Positions 36,557 through 44,441 of a stretch of DNA of 64,000 bases are shown here, piece by piece (position 1 is the stretch's first letter; the number at the start of each line of letters is the position of its first letter). Position numbers and translations under genes: made by a program. Below the pieces are notes generated by a model. The model was not told the DNA's origin. It worked only from the letters and a program-made list of their open reading frames with translations, and did no database searches. Source of the stretch: Niabella sp. (lineage in GTDB: Bacteria > Bacteroidota > Bacteroidia > Chitinophagales > Chitinophagaceae); contig JAPUDO010000119.1 of assembly GCA_027493055.1 (NCBI GenBank), positions 83,358-147,357 of the forward strand, given 5' to 3'.

Positions 36557-36614
36557 GCTACTAAGATTCTAAGATACTAAGTTCTTTTCCTTTGTGGCTT
36601 AGTGCCTTCGTAGC
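36557..36614. repeat. Inverted repeat right of the GxxExxY gene
   Basis: GCTACTAAG at 36557-36565 and ACTAAG at 36575-36580 pair imperfectly with CTTAGTGCCTTCGTAGC at 36598-36614. 'Actaag...cttagt' repeats of this kind often accompany GxxExxY genes. Confidence 0.55.
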
Positions 36615-36696
36615 AAGTTTTTTTATCCCTTTTGACAGCCTGTTTTTACGTATTGAAAAAGATAACCCGTATCAAAACTCAGGAAGTACGTCCTGC

Positions 36697-37752
36697 TCAT
36701 TTAGCTAAAAAGGCATCCATAGCTTTTGTAGGCCTTCCGTCGTCTCTCCATGCGCTTAAAGGATACTGGCTCCAGCTCCTGGCGCCTTGTGGTTCCCAAT
36801 ATATCACACCCAAACCTTTTTTTGCCGGCACGGCTTTTACCTTTTTCATTACCGCGACCAGCATATCATACGTATTTTGCTCACGGGTATCTTCCCCGCC
36901 CACTTCAACCACCATAACTTCTTTGCCATACCTGGCAACCATATCATCCAGGTTATTTCCCAGGTCGTTTATTGATAAGGTATAATCTGGCTTGCCTTCC
37001 AGCCACCAGGGGTAGTACGACATACCAATCACATCGAACCGCACATTATTTTTTACAGCATTATCAAACCACCAGCGAAAACGTGGGTTGTTGTTACCCT
37101 GGTCCACATGCAATATTACTTTAGCTGCAGGAGCAACCGCCTTTACGGCATCATGTCCTGCATTCAGCAATTGCGCCAGTTGCGGCCAGTTATCAGTACT
37201 GCCTTCCGGCAAAAGCATTCCTCCCGGAATTTCGTTTCCTACCTGTACCCATACAGGCACAACATTCACATTTTTTAACTGCGTCATTACATCAAACGTA
37301 TAGTTATACAGCGCTTTTTTCAGATCCTCAAAATTCAGGTTCACCCATGCTGCAGGTTTTTGTTGCTTGCCCGGGTCGGCCCATGTATCACTGTAATGAA
37401 AATTGAGCATTACTTTCATTCCGTGCTGTTTTGCACGTATAGCCATTGCTACTGTTTCAGCCGCGCTGCAATGCCCGTTAATTCTGTGGTCAGACGGGTT
37501 GACCCAGGTTCTTAGCCGGATGGTATTAATACCATGATCTTTCAGGATCTTAAAGCAATCTTCGGCAGCTCCATTATCGTTATAAAACTTATAACCTGTT
37601 GCCTCCATTTGGGGCAGCCAGCTGATGTCAGCTCCTTTTACAAATTCCGTGTCCGCTCCAGGTAAAGTTGTTGTTATATTTCTTTTGCTGCCACAGCTGG
37701 TATTTGTTGCAAAAACAGCTATGAACAGAAAGCTAATCCATAATTTCTTCAT
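36697..37752 (-). CDS. GH53 arabinogalactan endo-beta-1,4-galactanase
   Basis: A 351-residue secreted lipoprotein (lipobox TSC near residue 20 in MKKLWISFLFIAVFATNTSC). The GH53 TIM-barrel shows FVKGADISWLPQMEATGYKF at the start, INTIRLRTWVNPSD, LNFHYSDTWADPGKQQKPAA, the acid/base glutamate in VWVQVGNEIPGGMLLPEG and the nucleophile glutamate in VMVVEVGGED. It cuts beta-1,4-galactan, a side chain of rhamnogalacturonan I. It is just outside the flanking repeat of the polysaccharide utilisation locus, yet the activity matches a pectin-degrading system that includes the GH78 rhamnosidase. Confidence 0.9.
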   Translation of the reverse strand: MKKLWISFLFIAVFATNTSCGSKRNITTTLPGADTEFVKGADISWLPQMEATGYKFYNDNGAAEDCFKILKDHGINTIRLRTWVNPSDHRINGHCSAAETVAMAIRAKQHGMKVMLNFHYSDTWADPGKQQKPAAWVNLNFEDLKKALYNYTFDVMTQLKNVNVVPVWVQVGNEIPGGMLLPEGSTDNWPQLAQLLNAGHDAVKAVAPAAKVILHVDQGNNNPRFRWWFDNAVKNNVRFDVIGMSYYPWWLEGKPDYTLSINDLGNNLDDMVARYGKEVMVVEVGGEDTREQNTYDMLVAVMKKVKAVPAKKGLGVIYWEPQGARSWSQYPLSAWRDDGRPTKAMDAFLAK

Positions 37753-37820
37753 TACTCAAATATTTAACACAATAAATATCATTTCAACATTTATTATTCC
37801 GGTTATGACTGCTATAAAAC

Positions 37821-37858
37821 AAAAGGGACTGCCTGTGCTTTACAAGCGGCCCCTTTTT
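37821..37858 (-). terminator. Terminator of the aquaporin gene
   Basis: AAAAGGGaCtGC pairs with GCgGcCCCTTTTT (one mismatch, one wobble) with T-rich ends on both strands. It lies 22 bases after the aquaporin stop. Confidence 0.65.
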
Positions 37859-37879
37859 ATATGATAAAAGCTTGTTTTG

Positions 37880-38590
37880 TTAACTTGCTTTATCTGATTT
37901 CTCAATCAGGCTGTTCCAGACAACTGCACTTAGTATGGCTCCCAAAATTGGCGCTACTATAAATAACCAAACCTGCGAAAGGGTTTCTCCGCCAACCAAT
38001 ACAGCAGGCCCTATGCTCCTGGCAGGATTAACAGATACACCTGTTATGGGGATACCTACAATATGGATCAATACCAGGCTTAATCCAATACTTAACCCTG
38101 CAAAGCCCCCGTTAATATTTTTAGTAGATGTTGAGCCAAATATCACCAGCAGAAAAATAAATGTGAATACAACCTCTGCAATCAGTCCGCTTGTCAGGCT
38201 ATATTTCTGAGGGGAAAGCTCGCCATAACCATTTTGTCCCAGGCCGCCAGCATAGTCGGCCTTTCCCGAAGCTATAAGATATAAAATACCGGCTCCTATA
38301 AGACCGCCTATGATCTGTGCTACGATGTAATACGCCGCCTCACCAGCCTTCATGCGCCCTGCCAATACCATTCCTATGGATATAGCCGGATTAATATGAC
38401 ATCCTGAAATATGTCCTATGGCATAGGCCATAGCCACAACGCTAAGTCCAAATGCAAAAGCTATACCTAACAGTCCAACCCCGGTTGTTCCATCGGCGCC
38501 GGCAATTACAGCGCTTCCGCAGCCCATAAGTACCAATACCATTGTGCCAATCATTTCGGCAATAAATTTTGAAGTTGTTGTTGCTTTCAT
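37880..38590 (-). CDS. aqpZ: MIP-family aquaporin
   Basis: A 236-residue channel of the major intrinsic protein family. The two half-helix motifs are HINPAISIGM (loop B) and VNPARSIGPA (loop E). GHISGCHINPA and GVSVNPARSIGPAVL match water-selective AqpZ rather than glycerol facilitators, which carry extra residues after the second NPA. Six membrane segments are clear, beginning FIAEMIGTMVLVLMGCGSAV. I start at MKATTTSKF (38590); the frame is open upstream but that text (MSHLAFCATFRC) does not fit. It is monocistronic with its own terminator. Confidence 0.9.
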   Translation of the reverse strand: MKATTTSKFIAEMIGTMVLVLMGCGSAVIAGADGTTGVGLLGIAFAFGLSVVAMAYAIGHISGCHINPAISIGMVLAGRMKAGEAAYYIVAQIIGGLIGAGILYLIASGKADYAGGLGQNGYGELSPQKYSLTSGLIAEVVFTFIFLLVIFGSTSTKNINGGFAGLSIGLSLVLIHIVGIPITGVSVNPARSIGPAVLVGGETLSQVWLFIVAPILGAILSAVVWNSLIEKSDKAS

Positions 38591-38762
38591 TTTTATAGTT
38601 TTGTTTATACATCTAAATGTAGCACAAAAAGCTAAATGGCTCAATTATAATTATTTCCCCGTTCAGCAATTGGATATAAAAAAACATAAGAGCTATTTAT
38701 CAGCTGGAAAGGAAAAATACACTTTCTTTGAGCTTACAGATATAGAAGATATTTATTGAAAC

Positions 38763-39914
38763 ATGGAATTAAATACTAACGGTGCTGTGTATCCCGACTC
38801 AAAGCGCCATTATGAGATATTAGACGGGCTGCGTGGGGTAGCAGCTGCTGTAGTGGTTATTTTCCATCTCTTAGAGGCTTTTTCAGGAGGGGACCATCAT
38901 AAACAGATGATCAATCACGGTTACCTGGCGGTGGATTTCTTTTTCCTTCTTTCGGGTTTTGTAATAGGTTATGCCTATGATGACCGATGGGGGAAAATGA
39001 CCTTAAAAGCTTTTTTTAAGCGCCGGTTCATCAGGCTTCATCCCATGATTATAATGGGTATGATTATTGGCGCTATAGGTTTTTACTTTAGCGCATCTCC
39101 AATCCTGTTCCCGGGCGTGAGCACCACGCCTGTCTGGAAGCTGCTTATCATCATGCTAATCGGGTTTACGCTTATTCCCATACCCAAATCAATGGATATC
39201 CGCGGCTGGCAGGAGATGCACCCGCTTGATGGACCAGCCTGGTCTCTCTTCTTTGAATATATTGCCAATATCCTGTATGCATTTTGGTTGCGAAAGCTTT
39301 CGAGCAGGGCTTTAGCTATTATTGTTTTGCTGGCTGGCGCCGCATTGATTCACCTGGGCGTAACCAGCCCTAAAGGCGATGTGATAGGTGGCTGGTCAAT
39401 CGATCCCGAGCAATTGCACATCGGCTTTGTTCGCCTGCTATTTCCTTTTACCGGAGGACTGTTGCTTTCGCGTATAAGCAAACCGGGTAATATTAAAAAT
39501 GCCTTTTTATGGTGCAGCTTACTGATCATAGGGGTTCTTTCATTTCCAAGAATAGGAGGCCACGAGCATTTATGGGCAAACGGGCTATATGATTCGCTGT
39601 CCATTATCCTGCTCTTCCCGCTTATTGTTTATATGGGCGCCAGCGGCAGGATACAGGGTAAAGTACTGTCTTCCGTTTGCAAATTCTTCGGTGACATTTC
39701 TTATCCCTTATACATTACGCATTACCCGCTGATTTATATTTTTACGGCCTGGGTAGTGGACAATAATATTCCATTGGCTGAAGCCTGGCCTACAGGACTA
39801 TTAACGTTTTTTGCGTCCATTGCTATAGCCTACGGATCTCTGAGGCTGTACGACATACCTGTACGCAAATGGCTGACGGCGAGATTTATGCGCAAGTCAG
39901 ATAGAACTGTTTAA
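38763..39914 (+). CDS. Acyltransferase family 3 membrane protein (OafA-like)
   Basis: A 383-residue protein of the acyltransferase-3 family, which moves acyl groups onto sugars of the cell envelope. The first part has the family hallmark LDGLRGVAAAVVVIFHLLEA with the catalytic histidine, then FFLLSGFVIGYAYDDRW and AFFKRRFIRLHPM with the conserved R-x-x-R-L/I-x-P pattern. About ten membrane helices follow. The C-terminus contains FFGDISYPLYITHYPLIYIF, also typical. The acceptor is unknown. It stands alone and ends about 50 bases before the tRNA-fragment repeat. Confidence 0.88.
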   Translation: MELNTNGAVYPDSKRHYEILDGLRGVAAAVVVIFHLLEAFSGGDHHKQMINHGYLAVDFFFLLSGFVIGYAYDDRWGKMTLKAFFKRRFIRLHPMIIMGMIIGAIGFYFSASPILFPGVSTTPVWKLLIIMLIGFTLIPIPKSMDIRGWQEMHPLDGPAWSLFFEYIANILYAFWLRKLSSRALAIIVLLAGAALIHLGVTSPKGDVIGGWSIDPEQLHIGFVRLLFPFTGGLLLSRISKPGNIKNAFLWCSLLIIGVLSFPRIGGHEHLWANGLYDSLSIILLFPLIVYMGASGRIQGKVLSSVCKFFGDISYPLYITHYPLIYIFTAWVVDNNIPLAEAWPTGLLTFFASIAIAYGSLRLYDIPVRKWLTARFMRKSDRTV

Positions 39915-39963
39915 GCCTAAACAATTACATAATATTGGCAGGTCATAAGACCTGGGCCAAAAA

Positions 39964-40155
39964 CGTAACCGAATTCATCCATTAACGTTTTCGATGTGTA
40001 TTCTCTCAATTAAAAAAAACATATCCGTACACATTTTTGAGGATGCGTACATTAAAGTATGTAGTTGAACATGGGTTTTCCCTTTTTTAAGGGCCTTTAC
40101 TGTGGAGGATATCGTCCCGATTTTCGGGAGAACCGAGGACCTCTTGCATGCCATG
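39964..40155 (+). repeat. Direct repeat R1 with tRNA-Ala 3' fragment
   Basis: About 190 bases nearly identical to 58906-59090, same orientation. Shared words include CGAATTC, CGTTTTCGATGTGTATT, CGTACACATTTTTGAGGATG and GTACATTAAAGTATGTAGTT. Its right end (40102-40155) matches the 3' part of tRNA-Ala(GGC) on the minus strand, from GGAGGATATCG through CCGAGGACCTCTTGCATG, except that the T-arm carries the hairpin TCCCGATTTTCGGGA. Confidence 0.8.
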
Positions 40156-40159
40156 ATTT

Positions 40160-40348
40160 ATGAATCACTGCAAAGAGCTAAATTTTGAGGTTGTTGCCGT
40201 TTCCGATATCTGGAAATTACGCCGAGAAGAGGACGCAGCCAGGTGGAAAGAAAAAATGAAAAATGATGAGAAGGCTTTCATGCTGCAAATGAATTTATCA
40301 AATCCGGGGCTACGCACCCTATTGGGGAATGGAACACCGGCAAAGTAA
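40160..40348 (+). pseudogene. 5' fragment of a Gfo/Idh/MocA-type oxidoreductase gene
   Basis: Reads MNHCKELNFEVVAVSDIWKL and RREEDAARWKEKMKNDEKAF, like the region after the first dinucleotide-binding strand of Gfo/Idh/MocA family dehydrogenases. The Rossmann glycine loop and the remaining 300 residues are missing. It begins 5 bases after repeat R1 and runs directly into a fragment of another gene. Confidence 0.55.
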
Positions 40349-40514
40349 TTGTTTACCCGAATAACCATGTAGAGCATTCGTTAAACGGGAAAAAGGTACT
40401 TGAATATGAATGCAAATCTCCCGGGTTCCGGAACTGGTTAAGATCAGCAAGTACAAAGGGCGGCAGAATTTTGGAGAAGCCGATAAAGCAGCTAAAGCAT
40501 ATCTTCATTCCTAA
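40291..40514 (+). pseudogene. 3' fragment of a DUF1080 (3-keto-disaccharide hydrolase-like) gene
   Basis: One frame reads IGEWNTGKVIVYPNNHVEHS and LNGKKVLEYECKSPGFRNW, the C-terminal part of the DUF1080 jelly-roll domain. A frameshift near 40437 moves the rest to the next frame, where LVKISKYKGRQNFGEADKAA continues the family pattern and ends YLHS at 40512-40514. Gfo/Idh/MocA and DUF1080 genes often adjoin, so this is debris of one former operon. Confidence 0.65.
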
Positions 40515-40764
40515 GAAATAATCCAACATCCGATGCACATGAGCATCGGATGTTTTTGTGTTTACTTTTTTCCCGATAATCCGGTTGCATGTTTACAAAT
40601 TTACTTAGTCCTGTGTCTGATTTACATTCCACCCCGCCCATATGACCCGAAGCATGTAAATATTTACAACGGAAAAATCAAAAAGGATAAAAATAAGCTC
40701 CTTTTTTACCACAGACAGTCAACGTACATGCCTAGATTTACAAATTAAAACGATACCACTTTTT
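40515..40764. other. Spacer before the six-hairpin glycosidase gene
   Basis: Holds the terminator at 40525-40557 and then about 200 AT-rich bases with no supported gene; the promoter of the glycosidase gene must lie here, but no exact TAnnTTTG box is seen. Confidence 0.5.
40525..40557 (+). terminator. Intrinsic terminator
   Basis: A perfect 12-base stem, AACATCCGATGC with GCATCGGATGTT, a 6-base loop, and a T run. It presumably ended the operon whose remnants lie at 40160-40514. Confidence 0.8.
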
Positions 40765-43227
40765 ATGAAAATCAGGCTTGTCATTGCAACGGTTCTAGTT
40801 TTTATCCATTCCAGTATTTTTGGTTCCAACACAGACGGGATCATTCACAATCCGGTTAACCAAACTATAACTATTACTGCTCAAAACGGCCTTTCCACAA
40901 TAGTGATCGATTATGCAAAGGGATGCTACATCAGTAAACTGCTCATTAAAGGAGAGAACAAATTGTCATCTTCCGGAGCCTATACAGGATTTACCACAGG
41001 CAAACAAACTTATAGTTCCAGAGCACTTATCCAGCAACCAGTAATAAAGGTTGATAAAAACACCGTAAACATCTCCGGGGTCGTATATGGGCAGGGACAG
41101 GAGGCCGTTGAAGAAATATGGAATTTTATACTGACCGGGCAATCCATTGAATGGAAACTTACACGGCAATACCGGAGCGAATATATATCAGAGGATATGG
41201 CCTTTCCCAAGTGGAATTTTTCCGGTCTATCGGTTTGGAAGGGGGGAATTATTGATAACGGAGGAGTAGTGTGGTGCAAGTATCTTAATACTGTAAATGA
41301 TACATACGGTGTACATACCGGAGGCACTACCTATTGGAATGACAAAACCGGTGATGCCCTGTCCATCCAGGCGAAGGCTGCAGACGGGCAACATATCGCG
41401 ACAAAATATTCGCACAGCCCGGAAGGAGAATTTACGAGCACACAGATTGTTAGTACAGAACCCATGAAACAACGGCATCATCTAAGCCGGTTTGTTCATG
41501 CCCGGCATGATATTTTTGCGCCGGCAGCTGTAAAAAAAGAAACGGTCAGCGCACATTTTTCCATCAGCTATGTTGACTATTTTAAATCTTACAGCAGAGG
41601 CAACTTAAAAAATATAAATGAAACCGCAGTTCGGGAATTGCTGAATACTACAGCCAGATACGGAGTGGTTGATAATAATATTGTGGGGGGGAATGGCTGG
41701 ATCACTAACTGGAAATGCCTGCACGAACCGTTCTTTGCGCAAGTGGCGCTGGCTGTTGCCGACAGCAACTATACCAGTAATCTTTCTTCTACATTGAACC
41801 AGGAAAGAGACCTGGCCATGCTTCCTGACGGACGTGTACTATCCAGGTGGCACAACGCACCCGGGGATGAGATCGCCGGAACCTTTAATGCGGAAACCGG
41901 CTATTATGAAGCCATGTGGGGTTATACCATTGACTCACAAACAGGATATGTTATCAATGTAAGCGATCTGTTTAATATTACCGGAAATATTGAGTGGCTT
42001 AAAGGCCATCAAAATAGCTGCCGCAATGCATTAGACTGGCTAATCCGTCGTGATAGTAATAACAATGGCATTTTCGAAATGATGAACAATACCATCAGTG
42101 AAGCCAGATGCAGCGACTGGATCGATATTGTTTGGGCTTCTTTTGAGAATGCTTTTGTAAATGCACAAATGTATGATGCGTTAAGAAAATGGGCATATTG
42201 TGAGCGGATACTGGGCAACACAAAAGCCGCCTCCAAATATGAGATCATAGCCCGGCGTTTGAAAGAAGCTTTCAACAAGCCTGTTGAAGAAGGCGGTTTT
42301 TGGTTTGCTGCAAAAAAACAGTTTATTTACTGGAGAGATAAAGATGGTTCTATACATGGAGATAATCTGGTAACCCCTGTTCAATTCATGGCTGTTGCAT
42401 CCGGATTGTGTGATGATCCCCAAAGAATAAAAACTATAATACACCAGATAGAAGAACGTACTACAGCAGAACATCTCTTTCACTGGCCTTTATGTTTTGA
42501 CTCTTTTAAACAGGAGGAAGTATCCGGCGGGAACTGGCCTTTTCCAAGATATGAGAATGGTGATATCTTTCCTACCTGGGGCTATCTGGGTATAAAATCG
42601 TATATCCATTATGATAAGCAGCTAGCCTTAAAATATATCAACAATCTTTTGGCTCAATATGAAAAGGACGGACTTTCCTCCCAGCGTTACAGCCGAACCA
42701 CACAGCAGGGCCTGGGCTCTGATATCCTGTCCGGGATCTGCACAGGTGTCACAGCCCTGTATTCTGATATTTACGGCATACAACCACGATGGAACCGGTT
42801 AGTAATAGCTCCAAACCTGGTACCTTCCCTTTATGGTACAGATTTTACCTACCAACTGCGAGGTACAAATTATAAGATCCTATTGAACAAGGATAGTTAC
42901 GAAGTAGTATCTCCTTTTTCCGTAGTGAGCTGTAACAGTGCTTTTGGAGTAGCAGGCAAACAAGGGCAGGTAAGATTTTATCCGGGAGATCAGGATAATA
43001 GATTTTTATCATTAAGTAACAGGTCTGGCAAAAATATCACACTTTCTATGGCCTGTTTTAGTGAACAGCAGATCAGTTTCACTATAAAAGAAAAAGGCAG
43101 GTATAAGATCTCATTAAACGGGCTCGCTCCAAATACAGTGTACCCTGTAACGATTAACGGATCGGAGAAAAAAATCGCCTCAACAAAAGACGGCACCATA
43201 ACTATTACAGGCTATAAGGTAAAATAG
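40765..43227 (+). CDS. Secreted six-hairpin glycosidase-like protein
   Basis: An 820-residue protein with a signal peptide (MKIRLVIATVLVFIHSSIFG). The N-terminal 270 residues are beta-rich. From about residue 280 to 670 the sequence looks like an (alpha/alpha)6 barrel: NGWITNWKCLHEPFFAQVAL, ALDWLIRRDSNNNGIFEMMN, SDWIDIVWASFENAFVNAQM, GGFWFAAKKQFIYWRD, WPFPRYENGDIFPTWGYLG. Acidic residues in DSNNNGIFE, SDWID and ENGD are catalytic candidates. The C-terminal 120 residues are beta-sandwich-like. The exact GH family is not recognised; GH78 and related six-hairpin groups are the nearest in style. It is convergent with the AraC gene. Confidence 0.7.
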   Translation: MKIRLVIATVLVFIHSSIFGSNTDGIIHNPVNQTITITAQNGLSTIVIDYAKGCYISKLLIKGENKLSSSGAYTGFTTGKQTYSSRALIQQPVIKVDKNTVNISGVVYGQGQEAVEEIWNFILTGQSIEWKLTRQYRSEYISEDMAFPKWNFSGLSVWKGGIIDNGGVVWCKYLNTVNDTYGVHTGGTTYWNDKTGDALSIQAKAADGQHIATKYSHSPEGEFTSTQIVSTEPMKQRHHLSRFVHARHDIFAPAAVKKETVSAHFSISYVDYFKSYSRGNLKNINETAVRELLNTTARYGVVDNNIVGGNGWITNWKCLHEPFFAQVALAVADSNYTSNLSSTLNQERDLAMLPDGRVLSRWHNAPGDEIAGTFNAETGYYEAMWGYTIDSQTGYVINVSDLFNITGNIEWLKGHQNSCRNALDWLIRRDSNNNGIFEMMNNTISEARCSDWIDIVWASFENAFVNAQMYDALRKWAYCERILGNTKAASKYEIIARRLKEAFNKPVEEGGFWFAAKKQFIYWRDKDGSIHGDNLVTPVQFMAVASGLCDDPQRIKTIIHQIEERTTAEHLFHWPLCFDSFKQEEVSGGNWPFPRYENGDIFPTWGYLGIKSYIHYDKQLALKYINNLLAQYEKDGLSSQRYSRTTQQGLGSDILSGICTGVTALYSDIYGIQPRWNRLVIAPNLVPSLYGTDFTYQLRGTNYKILLNKDSYEVVSPFSVVSCNSAFGVAGKQGQVRFYPGDQDNRFLSLSNRSGKNITLSMACFSEQQISFTIKEKGRYKISLNGLAPNTVYPVTINGSEKKIASTKDGTITITGYKVK

Positions 43228-43296
43228 TAAATAAAGTACCTGCTACTTCCTGAAGAAAATTATGAAATGAACTATTATTTATACATCCTGATATTT

Positions 43297-44205
43297 TTAA
43301 GACAGGTTCACTAATTCCCCACCTTGTTTTAAGAAACGTATGCGGTAGTGCCGGGGAGAAAGCCCTGTTTTTTGCTTAAAAAGCTTTGAAAAATAATATA
43401 TCGATTCAAAACCAGTCTGATCTGCTATTTCATCAATATTCAATATCGTTGATTCGAGCAACTCCTTCGCTCGTTCTAATTTTAAACTTTGATGATACTG
43501 GTGTGGTGAGTGTCCTGTTATAGCTTTAAAGTTTTTTCTGAATGCAGAATAACCCATCGGTAGTTTCCGGGCCAACTCCTCCATATTCAAGGTCCGCCCA
43601 AACGATTCATGCATCAGAAATCTGGCTTTTGAAATCAGTTTTGCAACCGGGTCATGGTTTTGCTGTCTGGTAATGATCGCATTATTTACCTGCCCCAGTA
43701 CCTGTAGCAAAAGGCCGGATAGCTGCTGCGGATAACCTACCAGCGCCTGTTTTACAAGCTCAAGCATCTTATTAAAAAAGTTTAACAACTCCTGATTAAA
43801 CCCCACTTCAATTACCGGCTGCCGGGAGCTAAAAAAATCCTGCTTCATTAACTCATCTGCAAAGGAACCATGATAGCCTACCCAGTATTCCTCCCATCCC
43901 GATATGATATCCGGCTTATAACGGTGCCATACTCCAGGGAAAAGAAAAAAACAATATCCTTCCTGAACAGATGCCGTATCAGAACGGGCAGAACTGAAAT
44001 TTCCTCTTCCTTTGCTTATAAAAACCAGGTAATAGTCACTTAAAATCCTGCCCCTGTCCCAGGATAGCTGATGGCTTTGTGGATGTTCTTCATTAGGGTA
44101 GTTTTCGTCAGGATCTACTTTTGAATATCCTACAGTAGTTACATACAGCCCCCATTTCTCCTCTATAGGGCTTACAGACAGGTATTTGAAAAAATTTTTG
44201 CTCAT
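43297..44205 (-). CDS. AraC-family transcriptional regulator
   Basis: A 302-residue regulator. The N-terminal half has the AraC-type ligand-binding cupin features (YYLVFISKGRGNFSSARSDT, GYCFFLFPGVWHRYKPD, WEEYWVGYHGSFADELM). The C-terminal DNA-binding domain has two helix-turn-helix parts: LNMEELARKLPMGYSAFRKN, and LNIDEIADQTGFESIYYFSK with LFKQKTGLSPRHYR. I start at MSKNFFKYLSV (44205); the frame is open 20 codons further up. It lies downstream of the GH78 gene on the same strand and probably responds to a sugar released by the locus, so it may control these genes and the glycosidase on its other side. Confidence 0.88.
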   Translation of the reverse strand: MSKNFFKYLSVSPIEEKWGLYVTTVGYSKVDPDENYPNEEHPQSHQLSWDRGRILSDYYLVFISKGRGNFSSARSDTASVQEGYCFFLFPGVWHRYKPDIISGWEEYWVGYHGSFADELMKQDFFSSRQPVIEVGFNQELLNFFNKMLELVKQALVGYPQQLSGLLLQVLGQVNNAIITRQQNHDPVAKLISKARFLMHESFGRTLNMEELARKLPMGYSAFRKNFKAITGHSPHQYHQSLKLERAKELLESTILNIDEIADQTGFESIYYFSKLFKQKTGLSPRHYRIRFLKQGGELVNLS

Positions 44206-44441
44206 CTTAAAATTTATCATCAAAGATAAACCTGCCAAAGCATTCCGTACATCGAAGTCATGCACCGGTCATTGCGGTCAAAGTGGCTGTCAAAAGGTAT
44301 TTCAGCCTGTTCCGATAGCCCCGATTACTATCGTACTATCGGGGGAAGACGAAAGACATTTTTTTTTAAAGATACGGTTCGTCAGGCTCACCGTGACATG
44401 GATTTTATCATTTGCTTTGTCAGCGAAAACAGGTTTAGCAC
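44206..44441. other. Repeat-containing spacer between the GH78 and AraC genes
   Basis: No gene. It has a hairpin CCCCGAT (44319-44325) with ATCGGGG (44338-44344), of the same CCCGA/TCGGG style as those in the tRNA relics, and a GGTCATTGCGGTCAAAGTGG segment that looks repetitive. Confidence 0.45.
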
